The position numbers were made by a program, and so were the translations under genes. A stretch of 64,000 bases of DNA from Flavobacterium johnsoniae UW101. Its GTDB lineage: Bacteria > Bacteroidota > Bacteroidia > Flavobacteriales > Flavobacteriaceae. The DNA lies in NCBI RefSeq assembly GCF_000016645.1, contig NC_009441.1:5332001-5396000 (forward strand), given 5' to 3'. Positions 40,318 to 49,700 of this stretch are shown one piece after another. The notes beneath the pieces are model-generated. The model had not been told where the DNA came from and searched no databases. It saw nothing but the letters and a program-made list of their open reading frames with translations. Position 1 is the first letter of the stretch. Each line of letters starts with the position of its first letter.

Positions 40318-40728
40318 CTAATTCTCTTTTATAGCTGTTTTTGGATCATAGGAGATAAACATATTTATGTAAATATTTCTGGATAATCTCAATAATACTG
40401 GAAATAAAATAATCAGTACTGCAATAATTGCAATAAAGGATGTTTTTATACTCGATTCAAAGATAACATATGAAATAATGAAAGTTGCAATTCCTACCCC
40501 AACATTCAATCCATAACTTACATACATTGCGCCAAAAAAGAAAGAAGGCTCTATTTGGTACCTTAGCCCACAATGGCTGCATTTCTCGTGCATTTTTAAA
40601 ACCGAACCTAAATGCAATAGATTTTTATCCAAATACATGTTCTCATTCTGGCATTTAGGACAGTTCCCTGTTAAAATGCTATTTAATTTAGATCCTTTTT
40701 TCATCTGCTGATAATCGATTTTAAGCAC
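40318..40728 (-). CDS. DUF983 zinc-ribbon membrane protein, copy 1
   Basis: A 136-residue protein with a rubredoxin-like cysteine pair CPKC (23-26) and CSHCG (50-54), FFFGAMYVSYGLN and two membrane spans (about 72-95 and 98-115). It belongs to DUF983, a family often found near respiratory oxidase genes in Alphaproteobacteria and Flavobacteria, function unknown. It is related to the gene at 41023. A 294-base gap, without a visible promoter, separates it from that copy. Confidence 0.85.
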   Translation of the reverse strand: MLKIDYQQMKKGSKLNSILTGNCPKCQNENMYLDKNLLHLGSVLKMHEKCSHCGLRYQIEPSFFFGAMYVSYGLNVGVGIATFIISYVIFESSIKTSFIAIIAVLIILFPVLLRLSRNIYINMFISYDPKTAIKEN

Positions 40729-41022
40729 AAGTCCATGAGCTGTGGTTTAGTTTAAAAATTATGTATATACCAAATAAACCTGCAAGGCTTATCTTAAAAG
40801 ACGAAGGAATTTTAAGCAGAACCATAAAATCCTCCCTTTAATTTAACTGACCAATATATATTTCCTTACTAACTGTTCTATTACTTTTTTTAAGCATCTC
40901 TAACTCTGCCTGCTATCCTTTTTTTTAATAGGTTTTCCTAATTAAAAAGATACTTTTATTTCTGAATAATATTTTTGAATTCTTTCCTGTAATATATAAT
41001 AGTTTACAATTTTTGCGTGAAA

Positions 41023-41481
41023 TTATTCTTTCTTGTGCCATCCAAAATATTTAAAAGTTAAATGAAGTAAAATAGCCCTGGATATTCGCATTATGGGGAT
41101 TTGTAATAAAAAACATAAAATCAGGAAAATCGGCAGTATTACCTTTAAAGAAATTCCATAATATTCATTTAAATATAACCCGAAAAATAGCAGAGGTATA
41201 AAAACAATCAGTACTATTGGGAAACCAATCCATAAGGCAGTTGAATAAAACTCAGGTTCTATCCTAAAATCCTGATTACATTTTTTGCACTTTTCGTGCA
41301 TTTTAAGAAATCTGGTCATGACAAACAGTCCCGGATTAATAAATAAGTCCCCCTTATAGCATCTGGGACATTTAAGTTTAAGCATATAGTATGACTGTAT
41401 TTTAGAGTTCATTTTCATTTTATTTATGCTGCTCAGGCTAAATTCAGAGCATTTAAGCAAAATTTGTTTGCAGCCAAACAA
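41023..41481 (-). CDS. DUF983 zinc-ribbon membrane protein, copy 2
   Basis: A 152-residue protein with CPRC (about 39-42) and CKKCNQDFRIEPEFY, followed by two membrane helices (about 85-110 and 114-132). The same architecture as the copy at 40318 marks it as DUF983. The N-terminal ~21 residues are not typical; ATG codons at 41418 and 41412 would give a protein of standard length and may be the true starts. It lies 13 bases after the PhnA stop if the longest start is used, consistent with an operon. Confidence 0.82.
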   Translation of the reverse strand: MFGCKQILLKCSEFSLSSINKMKMNSKIQSYYMLKLKCPRCYKGDLFINPGLFVMTRFLKMHEKCKKCNQDFRIEPEFYSTALWIGFPIVLIVFIPLLFFGLYLNEYYGISLKVILPIFLILCFLLQIPIMRISRAILLHLTFKYFGWHKKE

Positions 41482-41494
41482 CTCTGACAGTAAT

Positions 41495-42073
41495 TTATTT
41501 CTTTACAAATTTGGTTAAGATCACTATTGCCTGTCCGTCAATTTTCCCTTCGATCTGCTCATGGTTATCATGGACCAAACGGATGTTTCGAACTGCTGTG
41601 CCGACTTTCGCATTTAAAGACGAACCTTTTACATCCAAATCTTTGACAAGGGTGACCGTATCGCCATTTTGCAGAATATTGCCATTGCTATCTTTGTGGA
41701 AATTAATGGTCCCGTCATCGGTATGATCTCCAGTTGCTTTTGCCCATTCCAGATTTTCTTCATCTAAATACATCATATCCAGTGCATCAGCAGCCCAGCT
41801 TTCATTGCGAAACCGATTAAGCAGACGCCATGAAACCACCTGTACAGCCGATACTTCACTCCACATTGATGTCGATAGAAAATTTTTCCAGAAAACATCA
41901 TTTAACTCCTCTTTTTTTTCAATTTGGTTAAGGCATTTCTCATTGATTAAAATCCAACCGTCTGCCCCTTTATTTTGAGCCGGTGGAACTTCATAGGCAA
42001 TTAGATTTTTGTTGATACCACTTAATTCGCATACATTTCCGCTTCTCTTTTTTAGCAATTCCTCTAATTTCAT
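41495..42073 (-). CDS. phnA: PhnA-domain protein
   Basis: A 192-residue protein with the N-terminal LLKKRSGNVCELSG segment seen in the long form of PhnA, where a single CELSG motif replaces the zinc ribbon, and a C-terminal SH3-like PhnA domain (DSNGNILQNGDTVTLVKDL, KGSSLNAKVGTAVRNIRLV). Despite the name it is not needed for phosphonate breakdown in most bacteria and its role is unsettled. It lies between the methyltransferase and DUF983 genes on the minus strand and probably belongs to the FNR-box operon starting at 42792. Confidence 0.88.
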   Translation of the reverse strand: MKLEELLKKRSGNVCELSGINKNLIAYEVPPAQNKGADGWILINEKCLNQIEKKEELNDVFWKNFLSTSMWSEVSAVQVVSWRLLNRFRNESWAADALDMMYLDEENLEWAKATGDHTDDGTINFHKDSNGNILQNGDTVTLVKDLDVKGSSLNAKVGTAVRNIRLVHDNHEQIEGKIDGQAIVILTKFVKK

Positions 42074-42195
42074 TTTATTTTATTTAGAAATAAACTTTAA
42101 AGACTTCTCAGAACATATTCTAAATTGATATATTCTTCACTGTCCATATTTTAATTAATTTTATTGAGTAATGTTTATATATTTAATGCTCCAAT

Positions 42196-42792
42196 CTAAG
42201 CCGTTTTTCTCCAGAAGATTAATACCCCGCTGTGCGAAATAGCTTCTAAGCAGAAACTTTTTGGAACCTCTCTGCAATTGCTCCAGTAGGTGACCAGTTT
42301 TGTGCCAATGGGAGTTTTATACAGCTGGTCTTTAAGATAACCGGTATATAGATGATATAGTTCCCCACTTGGAGCACTTGATTTGTCAATACGGGCTGTC
42401 AGATCTATATTTTCCTGAAATGAATTAAAAAAATAGAAAGCTTCATAATCCAAAAAAGATATCTCCATAATATTTGAGTGTATGAATTCTGCATTATCAA
42501 TCTTATATTTTTTGGCTATTTTCCGCGATAATTTTATAAGCGATTTCCTTTGCTCCACCCCATAAAAAATTCCATTCGTTAAAGCTGCCCCCACAAGGCA
42601 GAATTTTCCAGCCCCCGAGCCTATATCCAATACTTTTTTATCAGGTTTGTCCACTAAAAAATCAGCTGCTTTTCTGGCTATTTTTACAGGGGTCCAGTGA
42701 CGGGGGGCCAGCTTCTTTATCCTAATAGGGTACAGTTCGTTAAACTCATTATCATCAATAGATTTGTTTTGCTTGAGATGTTCAAAAATCAT
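42196..42792 (-). CDS. Class I SAM-dependent methyltransferase, copy 2
   Basis: A 198-residue methyltransferase with KVLDIGSGAGKFCLVGAALT (motif I), FYGVEQRKSLIKL and NAEFIHSNIMEISF. It matches the copy at 39522 in every segment, including FNELYP, ARHWTPV, EAFYFFN and LVTYWSN, with the same length; clearly a duplication. It is the first gene of the convergent operon (methyltransferase, PhnA, DUF983), preceded by the second FNR box and a TACTTTTG element. The substrate is unknown. Confidence 0.85.
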   Translation of the reverse strand: MIFEHLKQNKSIDDNEFNELYPIRIKKLAPRHWTPVKIARKAADFLVDKPDKKVLDIGSGAGKFCLVGAALTNGIFYGVEQRKSLIKLSRKIAKKYKIDNAEFIHSNIMEISFLDYEAFYFFNSFQENIDLTARIDKSSAPSGELYHLYTGYLKDQLYKTPIGTKLVTYWSNCREVPKSFCLEAISHSGVLIFWRKTA

Positions 42793-42863
42793 TTTATAAA
42801 TACTTTTGCATTTGCTGCAGTTGGCTTAATTTTCCTTACTAAATAGAATAATTTAACAAATGG

Positions 42864-42871
42864 CAAAAGTA
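42864..42871 (-). promoter_or_regulatory. Candidate -7 element (TACTTTTG) of the methyltransferase operon
   Basis: On the minus strand TACTTTTG lies 72 bases before the methyltransferase start and about 52 bases downstream of the FNR box centre, the same arrangement as at 36.8 kb. Confidence 0.6.
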
Positions 42872-42915
42872 TAGAGAGTTCGAATATATTTAACTGATTA
42901 ATATCTTTCTAAAAC

Positions 42916-42929
42916 TTGATTTAAATCAA
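42916..42929. promoter_or_regulatory. FNR-type binding site (TTGATTTAAATCAA), second copy
   Basis: The identical 14-base palindrome found at 36765. On the plus strand both sites are preceded by CTTTNTAAAAC, so identity extends for about 25 bases. It is upstream of the methyltransferase-PhnA-DUF983 genes. Confidence 0.8.
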
Positions 42930-43027
42930 AAAAAAAAAAACATTCAAATAATAAGCATCTGTTTGAAGAAGCATTCTCAAAATCAAGACTGCCGCAGCTT
43001 AATTATAACAGCGCCGCTTTGATCTGC

Positions 43028-43483
43028 TCAATGCAGCCCCATTAATGCCGGCCGACAGTAAGTCCCCAGAAATTCAGCACTGTATGCTTTCAAAACATCA
43101 ATCTGGGTTAGATAATCAGTCTGTTTGACTTTCTTAACTTTTTGTATGGCTGCTGCAAATTCATCGCTGTCAACCGGTTTTAGAAGATAATCCAATGCGC
43201 CATACTTGATCGCTTTTATAGCAAAATGATTATAAGCTGTAATAAAAATGATAGGACACGAAACCTGCTCTAATTGATTCAATATATCGAAAGCCGTACC
43301 ATCTGTCAGCTAAATATCCATCAAAATCAAATCAAGTTCTGTATTTTTTATAATTTGCAACGACTCTGCTACTGAGCCTGTCTTTGCTGCTAATTTTAAA
43401 GATTCTTGTTGCGAAACTAACCACTGCAGTTCTTTACTTATTGCTGGCTCGTCTTCAATAATTAAGGTTCGTATTTTGTTCAT
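43028..43483 (-). pseudogene. LytTR-type response regulator, nonsense-mutated and truncated
   Basis: Reading from the ATG at 43483, MNKIRTLIIEDEPAISKELQ, DLILMDI, a TAG stop at 43310-43312 where glutamine (CAG) is expected, then LTDGTAFDILNQLEQVSCPI, IFITAYNHFAIKAIKYGALD and YLLKPVDSDEF complete a receiver domain. The phospho-acceptor Asp sits in LILMDI. The frame ends at 43028 soon after the receiver, without the LytTR DNA-binding domain. Two independent defects show a dead gene; no histidine kinase is next to it. Confidence 0.85.
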
Positions 43484-43506
43484 ATTTGGAAATAGTGGTT
43501 AACTAA

Positions 43507-43671
43507 CCTATTACTCAGGTATTGAGCTTAATTCTTAATGGTGAAAAAATTGAAATATCAAAAATAGATGTCGCACAAATAAATGATAAAATTAAAAATA
43601 ACCGGACAAAACTGGCAAAACTAAAATCTGTAGAAGGAACTTTGGATGAATTGGAATTGACTGACCTATAA
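43507..43671 (+). pseudogene. Possible gene tail, unrecognised
   Basis: An open stretch of about 54 codons without an ATG reads as a natural-looking charged helix (ILNGEKIEISKIDVAQINDK, ending LDELELTDL). It overlaps no other gene and may be the C-terminal end of a lost protein. The family is not recognised; it could be chance. Confidence 0.25.
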
Positions 43672-43767
43672 AAAGTCAAATTATGCAGTACGAACATTCC
43701 CTTACTGACCAATTTCCCCATTCTGCTACTAAAAAAATATTAATTTAGCGGCAGCAAAAAAACAAAA

Positions 43768-44673
43768 ATGATTACCCCACCATACCTGCAATCAGGAGAT
43801 AAAGTCGGAATTTTAAGTCCGGCAAGAACTGTTAGCGCACCAGAAATAGAAGAAGGCCTTAAAATTTTAAAAAGCTGGAACTTGGAGCCTGTTATTGGCA
43901 AAAACGCGTATAATGTTTATGGCTATTTTGCAGGGACCGATCAGGAAAGAGCTGAAGATCTGCAAAAAATGCTTGATGACGACACCATAAAAGCCATCAT
44001 TTTTACCAGAGGAGGTTATAGAACTATAAAAATTATTGACCAGCTCGATTTTACCAATTTTAAGAAAAACCCAAAATGGATCGTGGGATATAGCGACATT
44101 ACGGTTCTACACAGCCACATTCATGCATTGGAAATTGAAACGATTCATGCTGTTATGCTTCAAGGTATGCCAAGAGCAACTCCGGAATCTGTGGCATCGA
44201 TAAAATCTGCTTTGTTTGGAGAATCGCTGGCATATAAGATGGCTAAAAGCAACAAAAATAAATTTAGCGGAAATACTGTAGAAGGAATTTTGGTAGGCGG
44301 AAATTTATCTCTTTTATTTGCTTTAAACGGGTCGGTTTCGGATATAAATACCGCTGGAAAAATATTGTTTTTTGAAGATCTTGACGAATATTTATATCAT
44401 ATAGACAAAGCGCTGACTGCACTGAAAAGAAACAATAAATTAGCAGATCTAAAGGCCATTTTGGTAGGAGCCATGACCAATATTAAAGAAGATGATCTGC
44501 CCTATGGCAAAACCTATTACGAAATAGTGCTCGAGGCGGTACGGGAATTTGATTATCCTGTCTATTTTGATTTTCCCTGCGGGCATCAGCCAGACAATCA
44601 GGCTCTGATTTTGGGCAGAACTGTTGCAATTACCCCAGATCGTGATTCTGTTACGGTTGCGTTTAAAAATTAA
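43768..44673 (+). CDS. ldcA: LD-carboxypeptidase (muramoyltetrapeptide carboxypeptidase), S66 family
   Basis: A 301-residue cytoplasmic peptidase of family S66. The N-terminal PPYLQSGDKVGILSPARTVS is typical; the catalytic serine lies in IVGYSDITVLHSHI (about 107-120), and the glutamate/histidine partners fit GGNLSLLFALNGS, FFEDLDEYLYHIDKAL and FDFPCGHQPDNQALILG near the end. It trims the terminal D-alanine of tetrapeptides during murein recycling. It is intact and stands alone among decayed sequences. Confidence 0.92.
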   Translation: MITPPYLQSGDKVGILSPARTVSAPEIEEGLKILKSWNLEPVIGKNAYNVYGYFAGTDQERAEDLQKMLDDDTIKAIIFTRGGYRTIKIIDQLDFTNFKKNPKWIVGYSDITVLHSHIHALEIETIHAVMLQGMPRATPESVASIKSALFGESLAYKMAKSNKNKFSGNTVEGILVGGNLSLLFALNGSVSDINTAGKILFFEDLDEYLYHIDKALTALKRNNKLADLKAILVGAMTNIKEDDLPYGKTYYEIVLEAVREFDYPVYFDFPCGHQPDNQALILGRTVAITPDRDSVTVAFKN

Positions 44674-45061
44674 GAAATAACATACCTGTAATTTGTAATG
44701 ACGCAGATGGTCTACTAAATATCAAACTATCCAACGGTGATATCTGATAATAGACAAAAAAAGACTGGAACTAACTACTTTGAAGAAAACAAACAATTTT
44801 GTTTTCTATCAGGTAAAATATTGATTGAGACAGATAATCTCATCAAAATCAAAATTCTTAGCCATCCAATTCCTGATCATAACTATCAGGTTCATTCTGA
44901 AAGTGAATCAAATAGGAATTTAAGAGTAATCTGAAATGATACTGTTTAATGGAAAATATTTTTTTTAGTAAAAAACCGCTCCGGTTGAACAGGCTTCGCA
45001 CAGCGCGGAGTAATCTAAATTTTAGATTTCATCAGTCGGTCAATATTGTCGTTTTATCTGA
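44674..45061. other. Intergenic stretch between LdcA and the IS remnant
   Basis: Nearly 390 bases contain short open frames without recognisable content (for example 44737-44934 from a GTG). A small AATCTAA/TTAGATT hairpin near 45015 is the only structure seen. Confidence 0.45.
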
Positions 45062-45648
45062 TGGACTTGCAACAAAAAGTCGGACAAATTTTCTAAGACC
45101 TATGCTACACTTTCTATTTTATAAAATTCTAGTTCCATTTCTTTAGGTGTTTTATATCCCAAAGAAGAATGCAGACGTTTTCTATTATACCATACTTCTA
45201 TATATTCAAAGACTGCTAATTTAGCTTCTTCAATGGTTGTGAATTTATGCTGATAGATAAGTTCTGCTTTAAGGGTCTTGAAAAAACTTTCAGCTACAGC
45301 ATTATCCCAACAATTAGCTTTTCTACTCATACTTTGAGTGATTAAAGTATTTTTATTAATCAATTTTCTGAATTCTATCGAAGCATATTGTATTCCTCTA
45401 TCTGAATGAAAAAGTAAAGATTCTGTTATTTCTCTTTTTGATACTGCCATTTTCCAAGCTGGAATAATCGTTTGATCGGTATACATTCGTGTGCTTAATG
45501 ACCATCCTATAACCTGCCTGTCATATAAATCAATAATAGTAGTAAGATATAACCAGCCGGCAGCTGTTCTTATATAGGTTATATCAGACACCCAAACCTC
45601 ATTAAGTGATTTTGGTGTAAAATTTCTATTGAGATGATTACTGCACAC
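45062..45648 (-). mobile_element. IS3-family (IS150-type) element, right part with terminal repeat
   Basis: The plus-strand end TGGACTTGCAACAAAAAGTC (45062-45081, continuing GGACAAATTTT) has the form of an IS150-group terminal inverted repeat (TG...CAAAAAGTTGGACA). The transposase frame adjoins it. The left end with orfA is missing: similarity stops near 45650, where a different gene tail begins. Confidence 0.75.
45100..45648 (-). pseudogene. IS3-family transposase OrfB, C-terminal two thirds
   Basis: A 182-residue frame with the rve integrase core: WVSDITYIRTAAGWLYLTTI (first Asp), LLFHSDRGIQYAS (second Asp) and NAVAESFFKTLKAELIY (Glu), ending RKRLHSSLGYKTPKEMELE. The DDE triad is complete, but the N-terminal ~100 residues and OrfA are gone, so it cannot transpose by itself. 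It is not the missing half of the element at 4599 as far as can be judged. Confidence 0.85.
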
Positions 45649-45657
45649 TGGATATCG

Positions 45658-45869
45658 ATGATTAGAATCTGTGAGCAGGGAGAGGATAAAATGAAACAGG
45701 AAATCGAAAGCAATTACCGTCAGATAAAAATAGATATTGTAAATATTATTGAAAGCGAAATGGAGCGTATCAAGAATGATCCAAACTTACTGCATTTGCT
45801 TTCACGGTAAGTAATAAAAAAGTGTCTGAATATCTAAATTCTGCAACAGTTTATCTGGATACAGTATAA
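45658..45869 (+). pseudogene. Gene tail with frameshift at the IS junction
   Basis: From 45658 the frame reads MIRICEQGEDKMKQEIES and continues to RIKNDPNLLHLLSR with a stop at 45808. One frame over, from about 45780, a coherent sequence KLTAFAFTVSNKKVSEYLNS followed by ATVYLDTV and a stop at 45867 fits as its natural continuation. So it looks like the C-terminus of a gene cut at its left side by the IS remnant and carrying a single-base shift near 45780. The family is not recognised. Confidence 0.45.
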
Positions 45870-45905
45870 ATTACGGTGAAATGTGGGATTAAATGTAGTT
45901 TTTAG

Positions 45906-45913
45906 TAACTTTG
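45906..45913 (+). promoter_or_regulatory. Candidate -7 element (TAACTTTG), leaderless start
   Basis: TAACTTTG lies only five bases before the ATG at 45919, which would place transcription start at or next to the start codon. No -33 TTG was found. Confidence 0.4.
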
Positions 45914-45918
45914 TGAGT

Positions 45919-46314
45919 ATGAAAAAAGTGCTCGCAATATTTTTTATATCTACATATCTTATTTCAACAACAGAGTTAGGTCAGTTGTTGAAGTTTCCTA
46001 TGCTGGTAGAGCATTATTTCGAGCATAAAGAAAAAAATCCTCAAATTTCCGTCATGGAGTTTCTGGTACTTCACTACGAAGGCAACCACCTTGAAAATCA
46101 TCCTCACGATGATGACTATGATCAGGATCAAAAACTACCTTTCATTATGCACGGAGACGTATTAAGCTTTTGCTTCGTATATCCCCAACCGCTTTTTTTT
46201 GAATCAATTCATAAAATTGACATACGAGAATCGTCTAAGGTAGTTTCTTTTGACGATGCGTTTATCTCCAACCAGTTTCTTTCTTCTATTTGGCAGCCTC
46301 CAAGATCTTGTTAA
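45919..46314 (+). CDS. Small exported protein of RND metal-efflux operons
   Basis: A 131-residue protein from the ATG at 45919 (MKKVLAIFFISTYLISTTEL); a longer TTG start runs through the promoter element. It has an N-terminal hydrophobic signal, a central HFEHKEKNP-like and histidine/aspartate-rich stretch (HYEGNHLENHPHDDDYDQDQ) and ends IWQPPRSC. Proteins of this sort commonly precede CzcA/CusA-type pumps in Flavobacteria and are annotated as hypothetical. The His/Asp-rich patch suggests metal binding. A 480-base gap separates it from the pump. Confidence 0.75.
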   Translation: MKKVLAIFFISTYLISTTELGQLLKFPMLVEHYFEHKEKNPQISVMEFLVLHYEGNHLENHPHDDDYDQDQKLPFIMHGDVLSFCFVYPQPLFFESIHKIDIRESSKVVSFDDAFISNQFLSSIWQPPRSC

Positions 46315-46794
46315 TTCTTTTTTAACCAATTGACTTTTCGTAAATTCTTTTTGCACTTTGCATAAAGGAAGGTTTGCTATGCAGTATTAACACATTCTAT
46401 TGAATGCAGGTTTGTGTTATACTTTGGGGAAAAATATTTTATTTCTTTTTCGATTCCCTCCAAAGTTAAAAAAACATTGCCACATTGTTTTTTGTGATAA
46501 TCTGCATATTGCATGGACTTTTCTTAGGGCATGATTGTATAGAATTTCATCTTCAACTCAATTTTTAGGGTATTCTGTATAGTCTGCCTGAAAAATTGTT
46601 GAGGTGTGATTTTGTTATGCACTAATTTCCTACATGAAAGTGTTATATCATTATTGTTCATTTCTATCTCCATAAAACCGGAGCTTCATAGAATGTGATT
46701 GTCAATTGGTTAATCCTGTTATTTTATTTACGATAAATACTGCTGTATCTATTTGTAATTGTATTGAATAATAATTTGATTAACAAGTAAAACT
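46315..46794. other. Intergenic stretch before the RND pump, nothing recognised
   Basis: About 480 AT-rich bases hold no credible open frame or RNA. The pump promoter should be here, but no clear TAnnTTTG element was found. Confidence 0.5.
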
Positions 46795-49700
46795 ATGCTT
46801 ACTAAAATCATTGAGTTTTCCGTAAGGAATAAACTCATCATAGGGCTTTTGGTCATTGCGCTCATTGGAATTGGCACCTACCAAACCACAAAATTACCAA
46901 TTGATGCTGTGCCCGACATCACCAATAACCAGGTACAGGTCATCACGATAGCACCTTCTTTTGGTGCGACGGATATAGAACGCCTGGTTACCTTCCCCAT
47001 AGAACAAGCAACGGGCAACATTTCCGGCACCAAAGAAATACGCAGCTTTTCCCGTTTTGGACTCTCGCTCGTTACCATTGTTTTTGATGATGATATAGAT
47101 GTTTATTGGGCAAGACAACAGGTGGCTGAACGTTTGCAGCAAGTGCAAAGTCAAATCCCCCAGGGGATCGGCACACCGGCATTAGGACCAATTTCTACCG
47201 GCTTGGGCGAAATATATCAATATGTAGTCCGTCCCAAAAAAGGTTACGAACAAAAATATGACATCGCCGAACTGCGTACCATTCAGGACTGGATTGTGCG
47301 CAGGCAGTTATTAAGCGTAAAGGGGGTTGCTGAAGTGAGTAGTTTCGGTGGCAAACTCAAGCAATATGAAATTGCAGTAAACCCTGACAAACTCAATGCC
47401 TACGGGATTAGCATCAACGATATTTTTTTGGCTTTGGAAGAAAACAATCAAAATACCGGTGGTGCATATATCGAAAAAGGGCCTACCGTTTTATATGTCC
47501 GCAGCGAAGGCCTGATAGGCAGCCTGGAAGATATCGGCAATATTTCCATTGCCAATAAAAACAACGAAACACCTTTGTTTATCCGTGATGTGGCAAACGT
47601 GAAAATGGGTTATGCCACTCGTTATGGGGCTATGACTTACAACGATCAGGGCGAAGTTTCGGGTGCCGTAGTGATGATGCTGAAAGGTGCAAACAGCAGC
47701 GAAGTCATCAAGAATGTAAAAGCTAAAGTAGCGCAAATACAGAAAACCCTACCCGAAGGCGTAGTTGTTGAGCCTTTCCTGGATCGTACCAAAATGGTCA
47801 ATAATGCCATCAGTACAGTCGAAAAAAACCTGATGGAAGGCGCACTGATTGTAGTGCTCGTTTTGGTTTTGTTCCTTGGGAATTTCAGGGCGGGATTGTT
47901 GGTTGCTTCGGTTATTCCACTGGCCATGCTTTTTGCCATCTGTATGATGAATTTGTTTGGGGTAAGCGGCAACCTGATGAGCCTTGGAGCCTTGGATTTC
48001 GGACTGATTATAGACGGTGCAGTCATCATTGTGGAATCGGTGATGCACCAACTGTCGCATAACGCCAGATTTCAGCAAATGACCAATTTATCCAAAAAGG
48101 AAATGAATAATACGGTAATTGGTTCTGCGGGAAAAATGATGAACAGTGCTGTATTCGGGCAGATCATCATTCTGATCGTTTACCTTCCCATCCTAAGTTT
48201 GCAAGGTATAGAAGGCAAAATGTTCCGACCGATGGCACAGACCGTAGCCTTTGCTTTATTGGGCGCATTTTTATTATCGCTTACCTATATCCCAATGATG
48301 AGTTCCTGGGTACTGAGCAGGAAAATCAGCCATAAACACAATCTTTCAGACAGGGTTATGCGTCGTGTAGAAGCCTTCTACCAAAAATTTTTGTTAAAAG
48401 CCATCCGCATCCCCAAACGCATTATTGCTGTTGTTTCGGTTTTATTTATTGTGGCCATTTTCGTGATGTCGAGATTGGGAGGCGAGTTTATCCCCTCTTT
48501 GGAAGAAGGCGATTTTGCAGTGGATACCAGGGTCTTAACGGGAAGTAACCTTAATACGACCATTGCAAGTACCCAAAAGGCTGCTCACATCCTAAAAACA
48601 CGCTTTCCTGAAGTGATAAAAGTAGTAACCAAAATAGGTAGCGGCGAGGTACCCACAGACCCGATGCCGATGGACGCCAGCGATATGATGGTGATTCTGA
48701 AAGACAAAAGCGAATGGACATCTGCCAAAACTTTTCCGGAACTATCCGAGAAAATGAGCAAGGCCTTGGAAGATGTACCGGGAATTACCGCAGGTTTTCA
48801 ATATCCAGTAAATATGCGGTTCAATGAACTGATGACGGGTGCAAGACAGGATGTGGTACTGAAAATTTTTGGGGATGATTTGGATTCCCTGGCAGCGACG
48901 GCTGACAAATTAGGCAAAATAATCAATACGGTTGATGGCGTACAAAACCTTTATGTAGAACCTATAACCGGAATGCCTCAGGTTATTATTACCTATAACC
49001 GCCCAATGATTGCCCAATACCATTTGTCTGTAGCCGGCATCAACAAGGTGGTCAATACAGCATTTGCCGGACAAAGCACCGGTTTGGTTTTCGAAGGCGA
49101 AAAACGTTTTGATATGGTTGTAAAACTAAATGCCGACGTGCGGAAGAATCTGGAAGACGTACAGAATTTATTGATTCCTATACCTTCTGGCAATCAGATT
49201 CCACTTTCACAGTTGGCAGAAGTGCAGATCAAAGATGGTCCCAATCAAATTCAGCGGGAGAATACACAACGCAGGATTATTGTCGGCTTCAACATAAAAG
49301 GCCGGGATGTGCAAAGTATTGTTCAGGAATTGCAAGCCAAAGTGAATGCGCAAATCAAGCTTCCGGCCGGGTATTCTATTACTTATGGCGGTTCGTTCGA
49401 GAATCTGAACCAGGCAAAAAGCCGTTTGATGGTTGCGGTGCCTATCTCATTGGCTTTGATATTCATTCTCTTATTTTTTGCTTTTAAATCGGTGAAGGAA
49501 AGTTTATTGATTTATACCGCAATCCCATTATCCACCATTGGCGGAATTTTCTTTTTAGCGCTTCGGGGAATGCCTTTTAGCATAAGTGCCGGTATAGGTT
49601 TCATTGCACTGTTCGGCGTGGCTGTTTTAAATGGAATTGTTTTGGTCGCCGAATTCAACCGTTTAAAAAAATCAGGAATCAAAAACATTGTCCGCATCGT

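Noticed and set aside
44737..44934. Open frame of 65 codons from a GTG after LdcA
   Set aside because: No ATG, no recognisable motif, no promoter or conserved look; the sequence is probably non-coding or decayed.
47646..48078. Long minus-strand frames opposite the RND pump
   Set aside because: They lie inside a well-supported coding gene, have no family likeness and reflect its codon pattern.
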